Origin: JBBSHJ01 sp038253135
GTDB lineage: Bacteria > Actinomycetota > Actinomycetes > Mycobacteriales > QHCD01
Assembly: GCA_038253135.1 (NCBI GenBank)
Contig: JBBSHJ010000051.1
Location: 1 to 22,574 of the forward strand
Direction of reading: 5' to 3'
DNA length: 22,574 nucleotides
How positions within the stretch are numbered: the stretch's first letter is position 1; each line of letters opens with the position of its first letter. The position numbers and the translations under genes are program-made. The notes below the pieces were generated by a model. That model was not told where the DNA came from, did not search any database, and saw only the letters and a list, made by a program, of their open reading frames with translations. Positions 1 to 6,726 of this stretch are shown in pieces.

Positions 1-49
1 CGAGACGCCGACCGACGAGACGCCGGCCGAGAAGCCGGCCTACGAGTGA
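1..49 (+). CDS. rpsP: 30S ribosomal protein S16, C-terminal end (partial)
   Basis: Only the last 15 codons and the TGA stop are present; the reading frame begins at base 2. The visible tail is rich in Glu, Thr, Pro and Ala and ends in PAYE. Such an acidic, low-complexity C-terminal extension is usual for actinobacterial S16. The identification rests mainly on position: rpsP directly precedes the KH-domain gene, rimM and trmD in this conserved operon. The stop codon overlaps the GTG start of the next gene (GTGA), which suggests translational coupling. The ribosome-binding core lies outside the window and cannot be checked. Confidence 0.75.
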   Translation, partial: ETPTDETPAEKPAYE

Positions 50-282
50 TCGAGTCCGCGGTGGAGCACCTTGTCCGCGGAGTGGTCGAACATCCGGACG
101 ACGTCCGGGTCGACATGGTGCGCGGTCGCCGCGGCCAAGTCGTCGAGGTGCGGGTGCATCCCGAGGATCTCGGCAAGGTGATCGGGCGCGGCGGCCGCAC
201 GGCGCGTGCGCTGCGCCAAGTCGTCACGGGCGTCGGCGGGCGCGGCATCCGCGTCGACCTGATCGACGTCGACGAGGACTGA
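46..282 (+). CDS. khpA: KH-domain RNA-binding protein KhpA
   Basis: This 78-residue protein is a single type II KH domain. The diagnostic GxxG loop is visible as IGRGGR at residues 46-51 and is followed by the helix TARALRQVV. Family knowledge: KhpA is a small cytoplasmic RNA-binding protein, often partnered with KhpB/Jag and linked to ribosome assembly, sRNA binding and cell-envelope control. The exact RNA targets here are unknown. The GTG start overlaps the rpsP stop by 3 bases, and the gene is followed 13 bases later by rimM, so it sits in the rpsP-rimM-trmD operon as in most Gram-positive bacteria. Length is typical for the family (75-80 aa). Confidence 0.93.
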   Translation: MIESAVEHLVRGVVEHPDDVRVDMVRGRRGQVVEVRVHPEDLGKVIGRGGRTARALRQVVTGVGGRGIRVDLIDVDED

Positions 283-295
283 AGCGGCCCAGGCG

Positions 296-805
296 ATGCA
301 GGTGGTCGTCGGACTGATCGGCCGCGCGCACGGCATCCGCGGCGAGGTCGCGGTCGACGTACGCAGCGACGAACCGGAGGTGCGGCTGGCCTGTGGCCTG
401 TGCGTGCCAACGGAGCCGGTCGAGCGCGGACCGCTTACCATCACCGGCTCGCGGGAGCACTCGGGCCGGTGGCTGGTGCAATTCGCCGGGGTCGACGACC
501 GCAGCGCCGCCGAGGCGTTGCGCGGCACCCAGCTGCTCGCCGACACCGACTCGTTCGCGCCGATCGAGGATCCCGATGAGTTCTACGACCACGAGCTCAT
601 CGGTCTCGACGTGCTCGACGGTTCCGGAACGCCCGTCGGCGAGGTCGCCGATGTGCGGCACGGTGCCGGAAACGACCTGATCGTCGTACGCCGTGCCGCC
701 GGGGGAGAGGCCCTGGTGCCGTTCGTCGCCGCGATCGTGCGGCCTGTCGACCCGTCGACGGGGCGCCTGGTGATCGACCCGCCCGAGGGCCTGCTCGACC
801 TGTGA
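296..805 (+). CDS. rimM: Ribosome maturation factor RimM (16S rRNA processing)
   Basis: This 169-residue protein has the two-part RimM layout. The N-terminal RimM barrel (about residues 1-85) starts with VVVGLIGRAHGIRGEV, the family signature. A C-terminal PRC-barrel-like domain (about residues 95-169) contains FYDHELIGLDV and GNDLIVVR. RimM binds S19 in the head of the 30S subunit and assists late 16S rRNA maturation; this is family knowledge. The ATG at 296 is the natural start because the conserved motif begins at residue 3. The stop overlaps the GTG of trmD by 4 bases (GTGA), so the two are almost certainly translationally coupled. Nothing in the sequence looks unusual. Confidence 0.96.
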   Translation: MQVVVGLIGRAHGIRGEVAVDVRSDEPEVRLACGLCVPTEPVERGPLTITGSREHSGRWLVQFAGVDDRSAAEALRGTQLLADTDSFAPIEDPDEFYDHELIGLDVLDGSGTPVGEVADVRHGAGNDLIVVRRAAGGEALVPFVAAIVRPVDPSTGRLVIDPPEGLLDL

Positions 806-1551
806 ATAACCCACCGCTGCTGCGGATCGACGCGATCACGATCTTTCCTGACTACCTCGCGCCGATGCGGCAAGCGCTGCTCGGGCGCGCGATCGACTCC
901 GGCCTCATCGAGGTCGACGTCCACGATCTGCGGGCCTGGACCCATGACGCGCACCGCACCGTCGACGACCCGCCGTACGGCGGCGGTCCCGGCATGGTGA
1001 TGCGGCCCGAGCCGTGGCACGCGGCGCTGTCCGAGGTCGCGGGCGAGGACGCGACGCTGATCGTGCCCACGCCCGCCGGTACGCCGTTCCGGCAGCACGT
1101 GGCCGCGGAACTTGCCACGGCGGGGCACCTCGTCTTCGCCTGTGGCCGGTATGAAGGCATCGACCAGCGCGTGATCGAGCGCACGGCGAGCCGGATTCGC
1201 GTTCGCGAGCTCTCCATCGGCGACTACGTGCTCGCCGGCGGGGAGGCGGCGACCCTCGTGATGGTGGAGGCGATCAGCCGGCTGGTCCCCGGTGTGGTCG
1301 GAAATGCGGCGAGCATCACCGACGACTCGCACGCGGACGGGCTCCTGGAGGGGCCGTCGTACACCCGCCCGGAGGTCTGGGCGGGCCGGTTGGTGCCGCC
1401 GGTGCTGCTCTCGGGCAACCACGCCGCGATCGTGCGCTGGCGACGCGACGAGGCGCTGCGCCGGACCAAGACCCGCCGGCCGGACCTGATCGCCGCGCTC
1501 GATCCGGCGACGCTGGACGAGCGCGACCGCGCCGTGCTCGGCGAGCCCTGA
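802..1551 (+). CDS. trmD: tRNA (guanine-N1)-methyltransferase TrmD
   Basis: TrmD methylates G37 of tRNAs reading codons that start with C, using S-adenosylmethionine, which prevents +1 frameshifting. The 249-residue protein shows the SPOUT trefoil-knot elements: GGGPGMVMRPEP at about 60-71, FACGRYEGIDQRV at about 112-124, and RELSIGDYVLAGGE at about 135-148. The C-terminal DSHADGLLEGPSYTRP begins at Asp175, the likely catalytic aspartate by comparison with E. coli Asp169. The GTG start lies inside the rimM stop. Length matches the usual 240-250 aa. A 162-base gap follows before rplS, so L19 probably also has its own promoter. Confidence 0.97.
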   Translation: MNNPPLLRIDAITIFPDYLAPMRQALLGRAIDSGLIEVDVHDLRAWTHDAHRTVDDPPYGGGPGMVMRPEPWHAALSEVAGEDATLIVPTPAGTPFRQHVAAELATAGHLVFACGRYEGIDQRVIERTASRIRVRELSIGDYVLAGGEAATLVMVEAISRLVPGVVGNAASITDDSHADGLLEGPSYTRPEVWAGRLVPPVLLSGNHAAIVRWRRDEALRRTKTRRPDLIAALDPATLDERDRAVLGEP

Positions 1552-1557
1552 CCCCTG

Positions 1558-1592
1558 TTGGTCCCGTCGCCTCGGATATGGCACCCTAGAAC
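1558..1592 (+). promoter_or_regulatory. Candidate promoter for rplS
   Basis: A possible -35 box TTGGTC (1558-1563) is followed 18 bases later by CACCCT (1582-1587), which fits the loose TAnnnT-like -10 of actinobacterial housekeeping promoters only at the A and the final T. TAGAAC (1587-1592) is an alternative -10. The match is weak, but the gap between trmD and rplS is long enough for a promoter plus leader. This is inference from position and partial motif match. Confidence 0.35.
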
Positions 1593-1713
1593 GGTTGCCG
1601 TTGCGATGGGCTGCCCCGACGCGGCCCAGGTCGCACAGTGCGGCCGCCGGACCCACCCGACCGAATTCCGTCGGCGCCTGCGCGCCGTCGCCTGCGAAAG
1701 TGATGACCACACC
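1593..1713 (+). promoter_or_regulatory. rplS 5' leader with small hairpins and a mini-ORF touching the rplS start
   Basis: The roughly 120 bases before rplS contain a hairpin CCGAC (1657-1661) with GTCGG (1670-1674) and another, GGCGC (1673-1677) with GCGCC (1682-1686); they share two bases and would be alternatives. A five-codon reading frame ATG-ACC-ACA-CCA-TGA (1703-1717) ends on the rplS start as ATGA. The only purine-rich sequence, GAAAG (1696-1700), is well placed for the mini-ORF but 13 bases from the rplS ATG. Reinitiation is therefore possible but unproven. Confidence 0.3.
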
Positions 1714-2073
1714 ATGAACACCCTGGACGCCCTCGACGCCGCGTCGCTGCGCGATGACATCCCCGAGTTCCGTCCCGGGGACACCGTCAAGGTCCACGTG
1801 CGGGTGGTCGAGGGCAACCGCTCCCGCATCCAGGTCTTCCAGGGTGTCGTCATCCGCCGGCAGGGCGACGGCGTCCGGGAGACGTTCACGGTACGCAAGA
1901 TCAGCTTCGGCGTCGGGGTAGAGCGCACCTTCCCGGTGCACACGCCGGTCGTCGAGCACATCGAGGTCGTCACCCGCGGCCACGTTCGCCGCGCGAAGCT
2001 GTACTACCTGCGCGATCGGCGCGGCAAGGCGGCCAAGATCCGCGAGCGGCGCGAGCAGACTCCCGGGCGCTGA
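1714..2073 (+). CDS. rplS: 50S ribosomal protein L19
   Basis: The 119-residue protein starts MNTLDALDAASLRDDIPEF and carries the L19 hallmarks: FRPGDTVKVHVRVVEGN, RIQVFQGVVIRR, and near the C terminus RRAKLYYLRDRRGKAAKI. L19 sits at the 30S-50S interface of the large subunit and contributes to intersubunit bridges (family knowledge). The ATG at 1714 gives the usual length. The open frame continues upstream to 1558, but that extension has no L19 similarity and would add more than 50 residues. No good Shine-Dalgarno sequence precedes this ATG at normal spacing. The downstream neighbour is rnhB, not lepB as is common in this phylum. Confidence 0.96.
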   Translation: MNTLDALDAASLRDDIPEFRPGDTVKVHVRVVEGNRSRIQVFQGVVIRRQGDGVRETFTVRKISFGVGVERTFPVHTPVVEHIEVVTRGHVRRAKLYYLRDRRGKAAKIRERREQTPGR

Positions 2074-2235
2074 CGCTCTCGATGAGGCGTCCTGCTCCGG
2101 CGGCACGGTCTTCCCCGACCAGACGTTTTCGCCGTTGAGGACGAGGCGCGCACGCTCTCCTGGGGCTGACGTCGCACGCATGCCTTCGGTCGACCGTGCC
2201 AACGCGGCGCTCCGGCGCAGCGCTACGGTGACACG
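2074..2235 (+). other. rplS-rnhB intergenic region, lacking the expected lepB
   Basis: This 162-base stretch has no convincing coding sequence on either strand. It ends in a -10-like TACGGT (2224-2229) six bases before the GTG chosen for rnhB, so rnhB may have its own promoter and a leaderless transcript. In many actinobacteria one or more signal peptidase I genes occupy this position; no catalytic Ser/Lys motifs or membrane segment are visible here. Confidence 0.5.
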
Positions 2236-3027
2236 GTGCGCCCCCGACCCGTCCGGCCGCCGCGGCCGGCGACCGTGCCGCGCGTGCCGCGGGCACAGGT
2301 GCGCCCGGCCGCGGGGATGTGGGCGCTGGAAGCGGCACTGCATCGCAGCGGGTTCCCGATCGTTGCCGGCGCCGACGAGGCCGGCCGGGGCGCGTGCGCC
2401 GGTCCGCTCGTGGTCGCGGCGTGCGTGCTTCCCGAGGGGCGCCGTGGCCAGGTGCCCGAGCTCGCCGACTCCAAGTTGCTGACGCCGCTGGCCCGCGATC
2501 GGGTCTATGAGCAGGTACGGCGGCGCGCGCTCGCCTCCGCGGTGGTCGTGATCCCGGCCGACGAGATCGATGCCCGTGGGCTCCACGTCTGCAACGTCGA
2601 GGGCATGCGGCGGGCGGTGGCGACGCTGCCGGCGCCGCCGTCGTACATCCTCACCGACGGCTTCCCCGTCGCCGGGCTGAGCGCGCCGGGCCTCGCGGTG
2701 TGGAAGGGCGACCGGGTCGCGGCCTGCGTCGCGGCCGCGTCCGTGCTGGCCAAGGTGACCAGGGACCGGATCATGACTCGCATGCACGAGGAGTTCCCGG
2801 CGTACGAATTCGCCAGCCACAAGGGCTACGTCACGCCCGTGCACGAGGCGGCCCTGTCCCGCCACGGCCCGTGCGCGCAACACCGCAAGTCCTATGTCAA
2901 TGTGGCGAGGATAGATGTGGCGCGGGCCAACGTGGCCGGGCTGAGCCCGCTCGCGATGGCCGCGCTGGTGGGGGAGAATGGCGAGATGACCTGCGACCCG
3001 AACACGATTCCGGAGCCGGCGCCATGA
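2236..3027 (+). CDS. rnhB: Ribonuclease HII
   Basis: RNase HII cuts the RNA strand of RNA-DNA hybrids and removes misincorporated ribonucleotides from DNA. The 263-residue protein has the RNase HII core from about residue 40: VAGADEAGRGACAGPLVVAA with catalytic Asp47 and Glu48, ADSKLLTP, then YILTDGFPV carrying the third Asp, and the Asp of VWKGDRVAACVAAASVLAKV. HKGYVTPVHEAAL and HRKSYVNV close the domain. The GTG at 2236 gives an N-terminal extension of about 28 residues like that of mycobacterial RnhB, and has a -10-like hexamer 6 bases upstream. The ATG at 2317 (MWALEAAL) is the alternative. The stop overlaps the next gene by 4 bases (ATGA). Confidence 0.95.
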   Translation: MRPRPVRPPRPATVPRVPRAQVRPAAGMWALEAALHRSGFPIVAGADEAGRGACAGPLVVAACVLPEGRRGQVPELADSKLLTPLARDRVYEQVRRRALASAVVVIPADEIDARGLHVCNVEGMRRAVATLPAPPSYILTDGFPVAGLSAPGLAVWKGDRVAACVAAASVLAKVTRDRIMTRMHEEFPAYEFASHKGYVTPVHEAALSRHGPCAQHRKSYVNVARIDVARANVAGLSPLAMAALVGENGEMTCDPNTIPEPAP

Positions 3028-3332
3028 GCGCAGAGGATCTGGAGCGGTACGAAACCGAGATGGAGCTGACGCTCTATCGCGAGTACCGCGACATCGTCGC
3101 CCAGTTCACCTACGTCGTGGAGACGGAGCGCCGCTTCTATCTCGCCAACGGCTACGACCTGGAGGTCCGCAACGCGTCGGGCGAGGTCTATTTCGAGCTG
3201 CGCATGCAGGACGCCTGGGTGTGGGACATGTACCGTCCCGCGCGGTTCGTCAAGAAGGTGCGGATCCTGACGTTCAAGGACGTCAACGTCGAGGAGCTGG
3301 AGAAGCCCGACCTCGAGGTGCCCGAGGCCTGA
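3024..3332 (+). CDS. DUF2469 family protein
   Basis: This 102-residue acidic protein belongs to the actinobacterial DUF2469 family, recognised by the start MSAEDLERYETEMELTLYRE and the tract RDIVAQFTYVVETERRFYLAN, followed by VYFELRMQDAWVWDMYRPARFVKKVRI. No enzymatic motif, signal peptide or membrane segment is visible, and the molecular function is not known. It overlaps the rnhB stop by 4 bases, so it is very likely translated with rnhB. The rnhB-DUF2469 pairing is conserved across actinobacteria (Rv2902c-Rv2901c in M. tuberculosis), which hints at a role linked to RNA-DNA hybrids or nucleic-acid metabolism; that is inference from context only. Confidence 0.93.
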   Translation: MSAEDLERYETEMELTLYREYRDIVAQFTYVVETERRFYLANGYDLEVRNASGEVYFELRMQDAWVWDMYRPARFVKKVRILTFKDVNVEELEKPDLEVPEA

Positions 3333-3577
3333 GCCCGGGGTCCGTCCCATCCGGGCCGCGCCCCTGCGCTCATCTCATCCTGCGGTCGACATCCTGTGGT
3401 CGGCTGATCCGCTGAGTGACGAGTGCGCGCCGACCGCACCGGTCCGCCCATCTGTCAAGTCGCTCGTCCACAGCCCGTCCCGCCATCCACAGACGGTGCC
3501 GGCGAGCGTCGTACGCCGTCCGTGGCCGCCAGTCTGGTCGCACGTGCGAACCGCTCGCGCGAGGGCGGAGGTGCACG
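3333..3577 (+). other. Intergenic region DUF2469-yraN with a possible terminator hairpin
   Basis: There is no supported gene in these 245 bases. Directly after the DUF2469 stop, GCCCGG (3333-3338) can pair with CCGGGC (3351-3356) across a 12-base loop; without a T-tract this is only a weak terminator candidate. TCCACAG occurs twice (about 3470 and 3487). The end of the region supplies a good ribosome binding site, GGAGG (3567-3571), for yraN. Confidence 0.35.
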
Positions 3578-3934
3578 ATGCGGGCCAAGGATGCGGTCGG
3601 CGCGTACGGCGAGCGGGTGGCCCGCCGATTCCTGGAGAGCGCCGGTCTGCGGATCATCGAGACCAACTGGCGATGTCCCGGCGGCGAGCTCGACATCGTC
3701 GCCGAGGACGGCGACGTGCTGGTGGTCTGCGAGGTCAAGACCCGATCGAGCCTCGCCTACGGCGTACCGGCCGAGGCGGTCATCGGTGCCAAGGCGGCCC
3801 GGATCCGGCGCCTGGCCGTCAGCTGGTTGGCCGAGAACGGTTCGGGCTGGCGGGATATCCGGTTCGACGTCGTGAGCGTCGTGCGCAACCCGCGGGGGTC
3901 GGCCACCGTCGAGCACCTGATCGGGGTGCTCTGA
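3578..3934 (+). CDS. YraN family protein (UPF0102, predicted endonuclease-like)
   Basis: The 118-residue protein has the UPF0102 pattern: GAYGERVARRFLESAGLRII, then NWRCPGGELDIVAED, then VVCEVKTRSS. The conserved E...D...ExK arrangement (Glu and Asp of GELDIV, Glu and Lys of CEVKTR) is the signature of PD-(D/E)XK nuclease-fold proteins. Biochemical function is unproven for the family, though its constant neighbourhood with comM and dprA suggests a role in DNA processing. The ATG at 3578 follows GGAGG with a 6-base gap, so longer in-frame versions starting from 3416 are not credible. The stop overlaps the next start as TGATG. Confidence 0.93.
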   Translation: MRAKDAVGAYGERVARRFLESAGLRIIETNWRCPGGELDIVAEDGDVLVVCEVKTRSSLAYGVPAEAVIGAKAARIRRLAVSWLAENGSGWRDIRFDVVSVVRNPRGSATVEHLIGVL

Positions 3935-5454
3935 TGACGCTCGCCCGCGCCCGGTCGGTCGCCCTGCTCGGCGTGCAGGGCCGGATGGTCGACGTCGAGG
4001 CCGATCTGGCGCAGGGGCTCCCGATCGTGACGCTGGTCGGCCTGCCGGACGCCGCCCTCGCCGAGGCCCGGGACCGGATCCGCGCGGCCGTCGTCAACTC
4101 GGGCTTCGCCTGGCCGTCGAAGCGGATCACCCTGGGTCTGTCGCCGGCCGATCTGCGCAAGGGCGGCAGCGGCTTCGACCTCCCGCTGGCGATCGCGGTG
4201 CTGTGCGCCGCGGGTGAGTGCCCCCGCGACGCGGCCGCCGATCTGGTCCTCATCGGCGAGCTGGGTCTGGACGGCAAGACCAGACCGGTGCGCGGTGTGC
4301 TGCCGTCGGTCGACGCGGCGGCGCGGGCCGGCGCCCGGCGGGTCATCGTGCCGTCGGCCAACATCGCCGAGGCGACGATCGTGCCCGGGATCGAGGTCAT
4401 CGGCGTGAGCACGCTGGCCGAGCTCGTCGGCGTGCTCAAGGGCGCGCTCGTTCCCGACGTGCACCGCGGGGACGGCGTACGCCCGGAGCTTCCGCCGCCG
4501 CGATTCGATCTGGTCGACGTCTCCGGACAGGCCGAGGCACGGCGGGCCGTCGAGATCGCTGCCGCCGGTGCGCACCACCTGTTCCTGCTCGGCAGTCCGG
4601 GCGCGGGCAAGACGATGCTGGCCGAGCGGCTGCCCGGGCTCCTGCCACCGCTGGATTTCGCCGCCGCGATGGAGGTCACGGCCGTGCACTCCGTCGCCGG
4701 CATTCTGCTGCCGGACGCCCCGCTCGTGGTGACCCCCCCATTTCAGGCTCCGCACCACACGGCGTCGGTGGTCTCGCTGGTCGGCGGCGGATCCGGGATG
4801 CCGCGCCCGGGCGCCGCGTCGTGCGCGCATCGCGGCGTCCTGTTCCTCGACGAGGCGCCGCAGTTCGCCCCGGTGGCGCTGGACACGTTGCGCCAGCCGA
4901 TGGAGTCGGGCGCGCTGAGCATCGCCCGGGCGGCGGGGACGTTTCACTTCCCGGCGCGGTTCCAGCTGGTCCTGGCGGCCAATCCATGCCCCTGCGCGTC
5001 GCCGAACGACTCCGACTGCCGGTGTGCCCCGCTGGTCCGCCGGCGGTATCTCGCCCGCCTGTCGGGCCCGCTGATGGACCGGATCGATCTCAAGGTCGTG
5101 GTGCAGCCGGTGGGCCGGGCGGATCTGGATGCGGCCGCACCGGGGGAGCCGAGCGCGCAGGTCGCCTCCCGCGTCGCGGCGGCCCGGGCGGCGGCCATCG
5201 AGCGCCTGTCCGGTACGCCGTGGCGCACCAACGCGGAGGTTCCCGGCCCCGCGTTGCGGACGAGGTGGCGGCTGCCGCGCAGATCCCTGGCCGCGCCCTA
5301 CGCGCTGCTCGAGCGCGGGATCCTGAGCGCCCGCGGCCTTGATCGGGTGTTGCGAGTCGCGTGGACCATCGCCGACCTGGCCGGGCGGGCGGGGCCCGAC
5401 GAGGCGGATGTCGCCGAAGCGCTGCGGTTCAGGGTCGGGGACGGCGCGCCGTGA
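3934..5454 (+). CDS. comM: ComM/YifB-like AAA+ ATPase (Mg-chelatase-like protein)
   Basis: This 506-residue protein has the YifB/ComM layout. An N-terminal Lon-protease-like domain of the ChlI type (about 1-165) includes GLPDAALAEARDRIRAAV and GGSGFDLPLAIAVL. The AAA+ ATPase has a Walker A GSPGAGKT at 220-227 and a Walker B VLFLDE ending at Asp306-Glu307. Four cysteines at 352, 354, 362 and 364 form the CPC...CRC insert usual in this family, and RLSGPLMDRIDL and a helical C-terminal domain follow. In Vibrio, ComM is a hexameric helicase that promotes branch migration during natural transformation; the actinobacterial role is inferred. It overlaps yraN by 1 base and dprA by 4. Confidence 0.94.
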   Translation: MTLARARSVALLGVQGRMVDVEADLAQGLPIVTLVGLPDAALAEARDRIRAAVVNSGFAWPSKRITLGLSPADLRKGGSGFDLPLAIAVLCAAGECPRDAAADLVLIGELGLDGKTRPVRGVLPSVDAAARAGARRVIVPSANIAEATIVPGIEVIGVSTLAELVGVLKGALVPDVHRGDGVRPELPPPRFDLVDVSGQAEARRAVEIAAAGAHHLFLLGSPGAGKTMLAERLPGLLPPLDFAAAMEVTAVHSVAGILLPDAPLVVTPPFQAPHHTASVVSLVGGGSGMPRPGAASCAHRGVLFLDEAPQFAPVALDTLRQPMESGALSIARAAGTFHFPARFQLVLAANPCPCASPNDSDCRCAPLVRRRYLARLSGPLMDRIDLKVVVQPVGRADLDAAAPGEPSAQVASRVAAARAAAIERLSGTPWRTNAEVPGPALRTRWRLPRRSLAAPYALLERGILSARGLDRVLRVAWTIADLAGRAGPDEADVAEALRFRVGDGAP

Positions 5455-6671
5455 CGGCCGCGCCGGAGGACGAGCGTCTGGCCGTGGCCTGGCTGTCCCG
5501 GGTCGTCGAGCCCGGCCATGCGCATATCTGGCGGCTCGTGCAGCGCCTCGGGGCGATCGGCGCCGTCGACGCGATCCGGTCGGGCACCGCGCCTGCGGAC
5601 GTTCTGTCCGCCGCGGGCGCCCGATCCCATCACGACGGGGCCCGGCGCGACCTCGACGCCGCCGAGCGGATCGGTGCCCGGCTGGTGGTCCCCGGCGACG
5701 ACGAGTGGCCGGCCGAGATGGACTCGGTGCTGGCCCGGGCGAGTGCCAACGCCAGCGGCATCAGCGCCGTCGGCCCGAAGCAGACCGAGCGCGATCGATA
5801 CGAGCGATGCGTCGTGCCGTCCCTCGGGCTGTGGGTCCGGGGCCCGATCTCACTGCGGGAGGCGCTGGCTCGCGGCGTCGCCATCGTCGGCTCGCGGGCC
5901 GCGACCGCGTACGGCGAGCATGTCACCGCCGAGATCGCGCACGGGCTGGCCAGCGCGTCGTGGACGGTGGTGTCGGGCGGTGCCTACGGCATCGATCACG
6001 CGGCGCACCGGGGAGCGCTCGATGCCGGCGGGATCACGGTCGCCGTGCTCGCGTCCGGCCTCGACCGGCCCTACCCGCGGAGCAACGATGCGACCTTCGC
6101 GCGGATCCTCGGCGACGGCCTGCTGGTGAGTGAGCACCCCGTCGGGTCGGCGCCACTGCGGCACCGGTTCCTCGTGCGAAACCGGCTGATCGCCGCGATG
6201 TCGGCGGGCACGGTCGTCACGGAGGCGGCGGCCCGATCCGGCGCCCTTGCCACCGCGCGCCGCGCCCGGCTGCTCGGTCGGCACCTGATGGCCGTTCCCG
6301 GCCCGGCCACCTCCGCGATGTCGGTCGGCTGCCACCTGCTGATCCGGGAGGGCGCGACGCTGGTCACCGCCGCCGGCGAGGTGCTCGACGTCGTCGGCCG
6401 GATCGGCACGGATCTCGCGGCGCGACCGCAGGGCGAGATGACCGTCGTGGACGAGCTCGATCCGCTGGTCCGCCGAGTGCTCGACGCCGTGCCGGTCACG
6501 AAGCCGGTCTCCGTGGACCGGATCGCGTCGGTCGCCGGGGTGCCGGCGGTTGAGACCCTGCGGGCGCTGGCGCTGCTCGAGGTGCGGGAACTGGTCGTCG
6601 CCACCACCGGCGGGTTTCGGCTGGCGACCGACCCACGGGCCGGCCGGAGCCCGAATTCGGCGGCACGCTGA
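5451..6671 (+). CDS. dprA: DNA-processing protein DprA (Smf)
   Basis: DprA binds single-stranded DNA entering the cell, protects it and loads RecA. The 406-residue protein starts with GTG inside the comM stop. The Rossmann-fold core begins near residue 143: VAIVGSRAATAYGE, then VVSGGAYGIDHAAHRGAL, then VAVLASGLDRPYP. It continues through SEHPVGSAPLRHRFLVRNRLIAA, TVVTEAAARSGALATA and VPGP. A C-terminal winged-helix-like domain (about 320-390, RIASVAGVPAVETLRALALLE) follows. Residues about 93-125, between the PAEMD and LWVRG elements, form a longer, low-conservation loop than in most DprA proteins I know. Key core motifs are intact, so the protein should be functional. Confidence 0.95.
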   Translation: MTAAPEDERLAVAWLSRVVEPGHAHIWRLVQRLGAIGAVDAIRSGTAPADVLSAAGARSHHDGARRDLDAAERIGARLVVPGDDEWPAEMDSVLARASANASGISAVGPKQTERDRYERCVVPSLGLWVRGPISLREALARGVAIVGSRAATAYGEHVTAEIAHGLASASWTVVSGGAYGIDHAAHRGALDAGGITVAVLASGLDRPYPRSNDATFARILGDGLLVSEHPVGSAPLRHRFLVRNRLIAAMSAGTVVTEAAARSGALATARRARLLGRHLMAVPGPATSAMSVGCHLLIREGATLVTAAGEVLDVVGRIGTDLAARPQGEMTVVDELDPLVRRVLDAVPVTKPVSVDRIASVAGVPAVETLRALALLEVRELVVATTGGFRLATDPRAGRSPNSAAR

Positions 6672-6726
6672 ACCCGCGCCGGCCCCGGTGCTTGCCTCGG
6701 TGCGGCCGGTGCCCGACGGTTGAGCC

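Noticed and set aside
2090..2170. Minus-strand peptide reading LVLNGENVWSGKTVPPEQ in the rplS-rnhB gap
   Set aside because: It looks natural for a few residues but runs antisense into rplS, has no start with a ribosome binding site, and matches no family I recognise.
583..2883. Very long minus-strand open frame (766 codons) across trmD, rplS and rnhB
   Set aside because: It is antisense to well-identified genes, rich in Arg/His/Gly/Pro, shows no family motif, and arises from high-GC codon bias.
3757..4947. Long minus-strand frame across comM
   Set aside because: Shadow of the comM coding sequence; composition is unnatural and no domain is seen.
6672..6726. Possible terminator between dprA and xerC (CCGGCC with GGCCGG)
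   Set aside because: Six-base stem with a 19-base loop and no T-tract; not better than chance in sequence this GC-rich.
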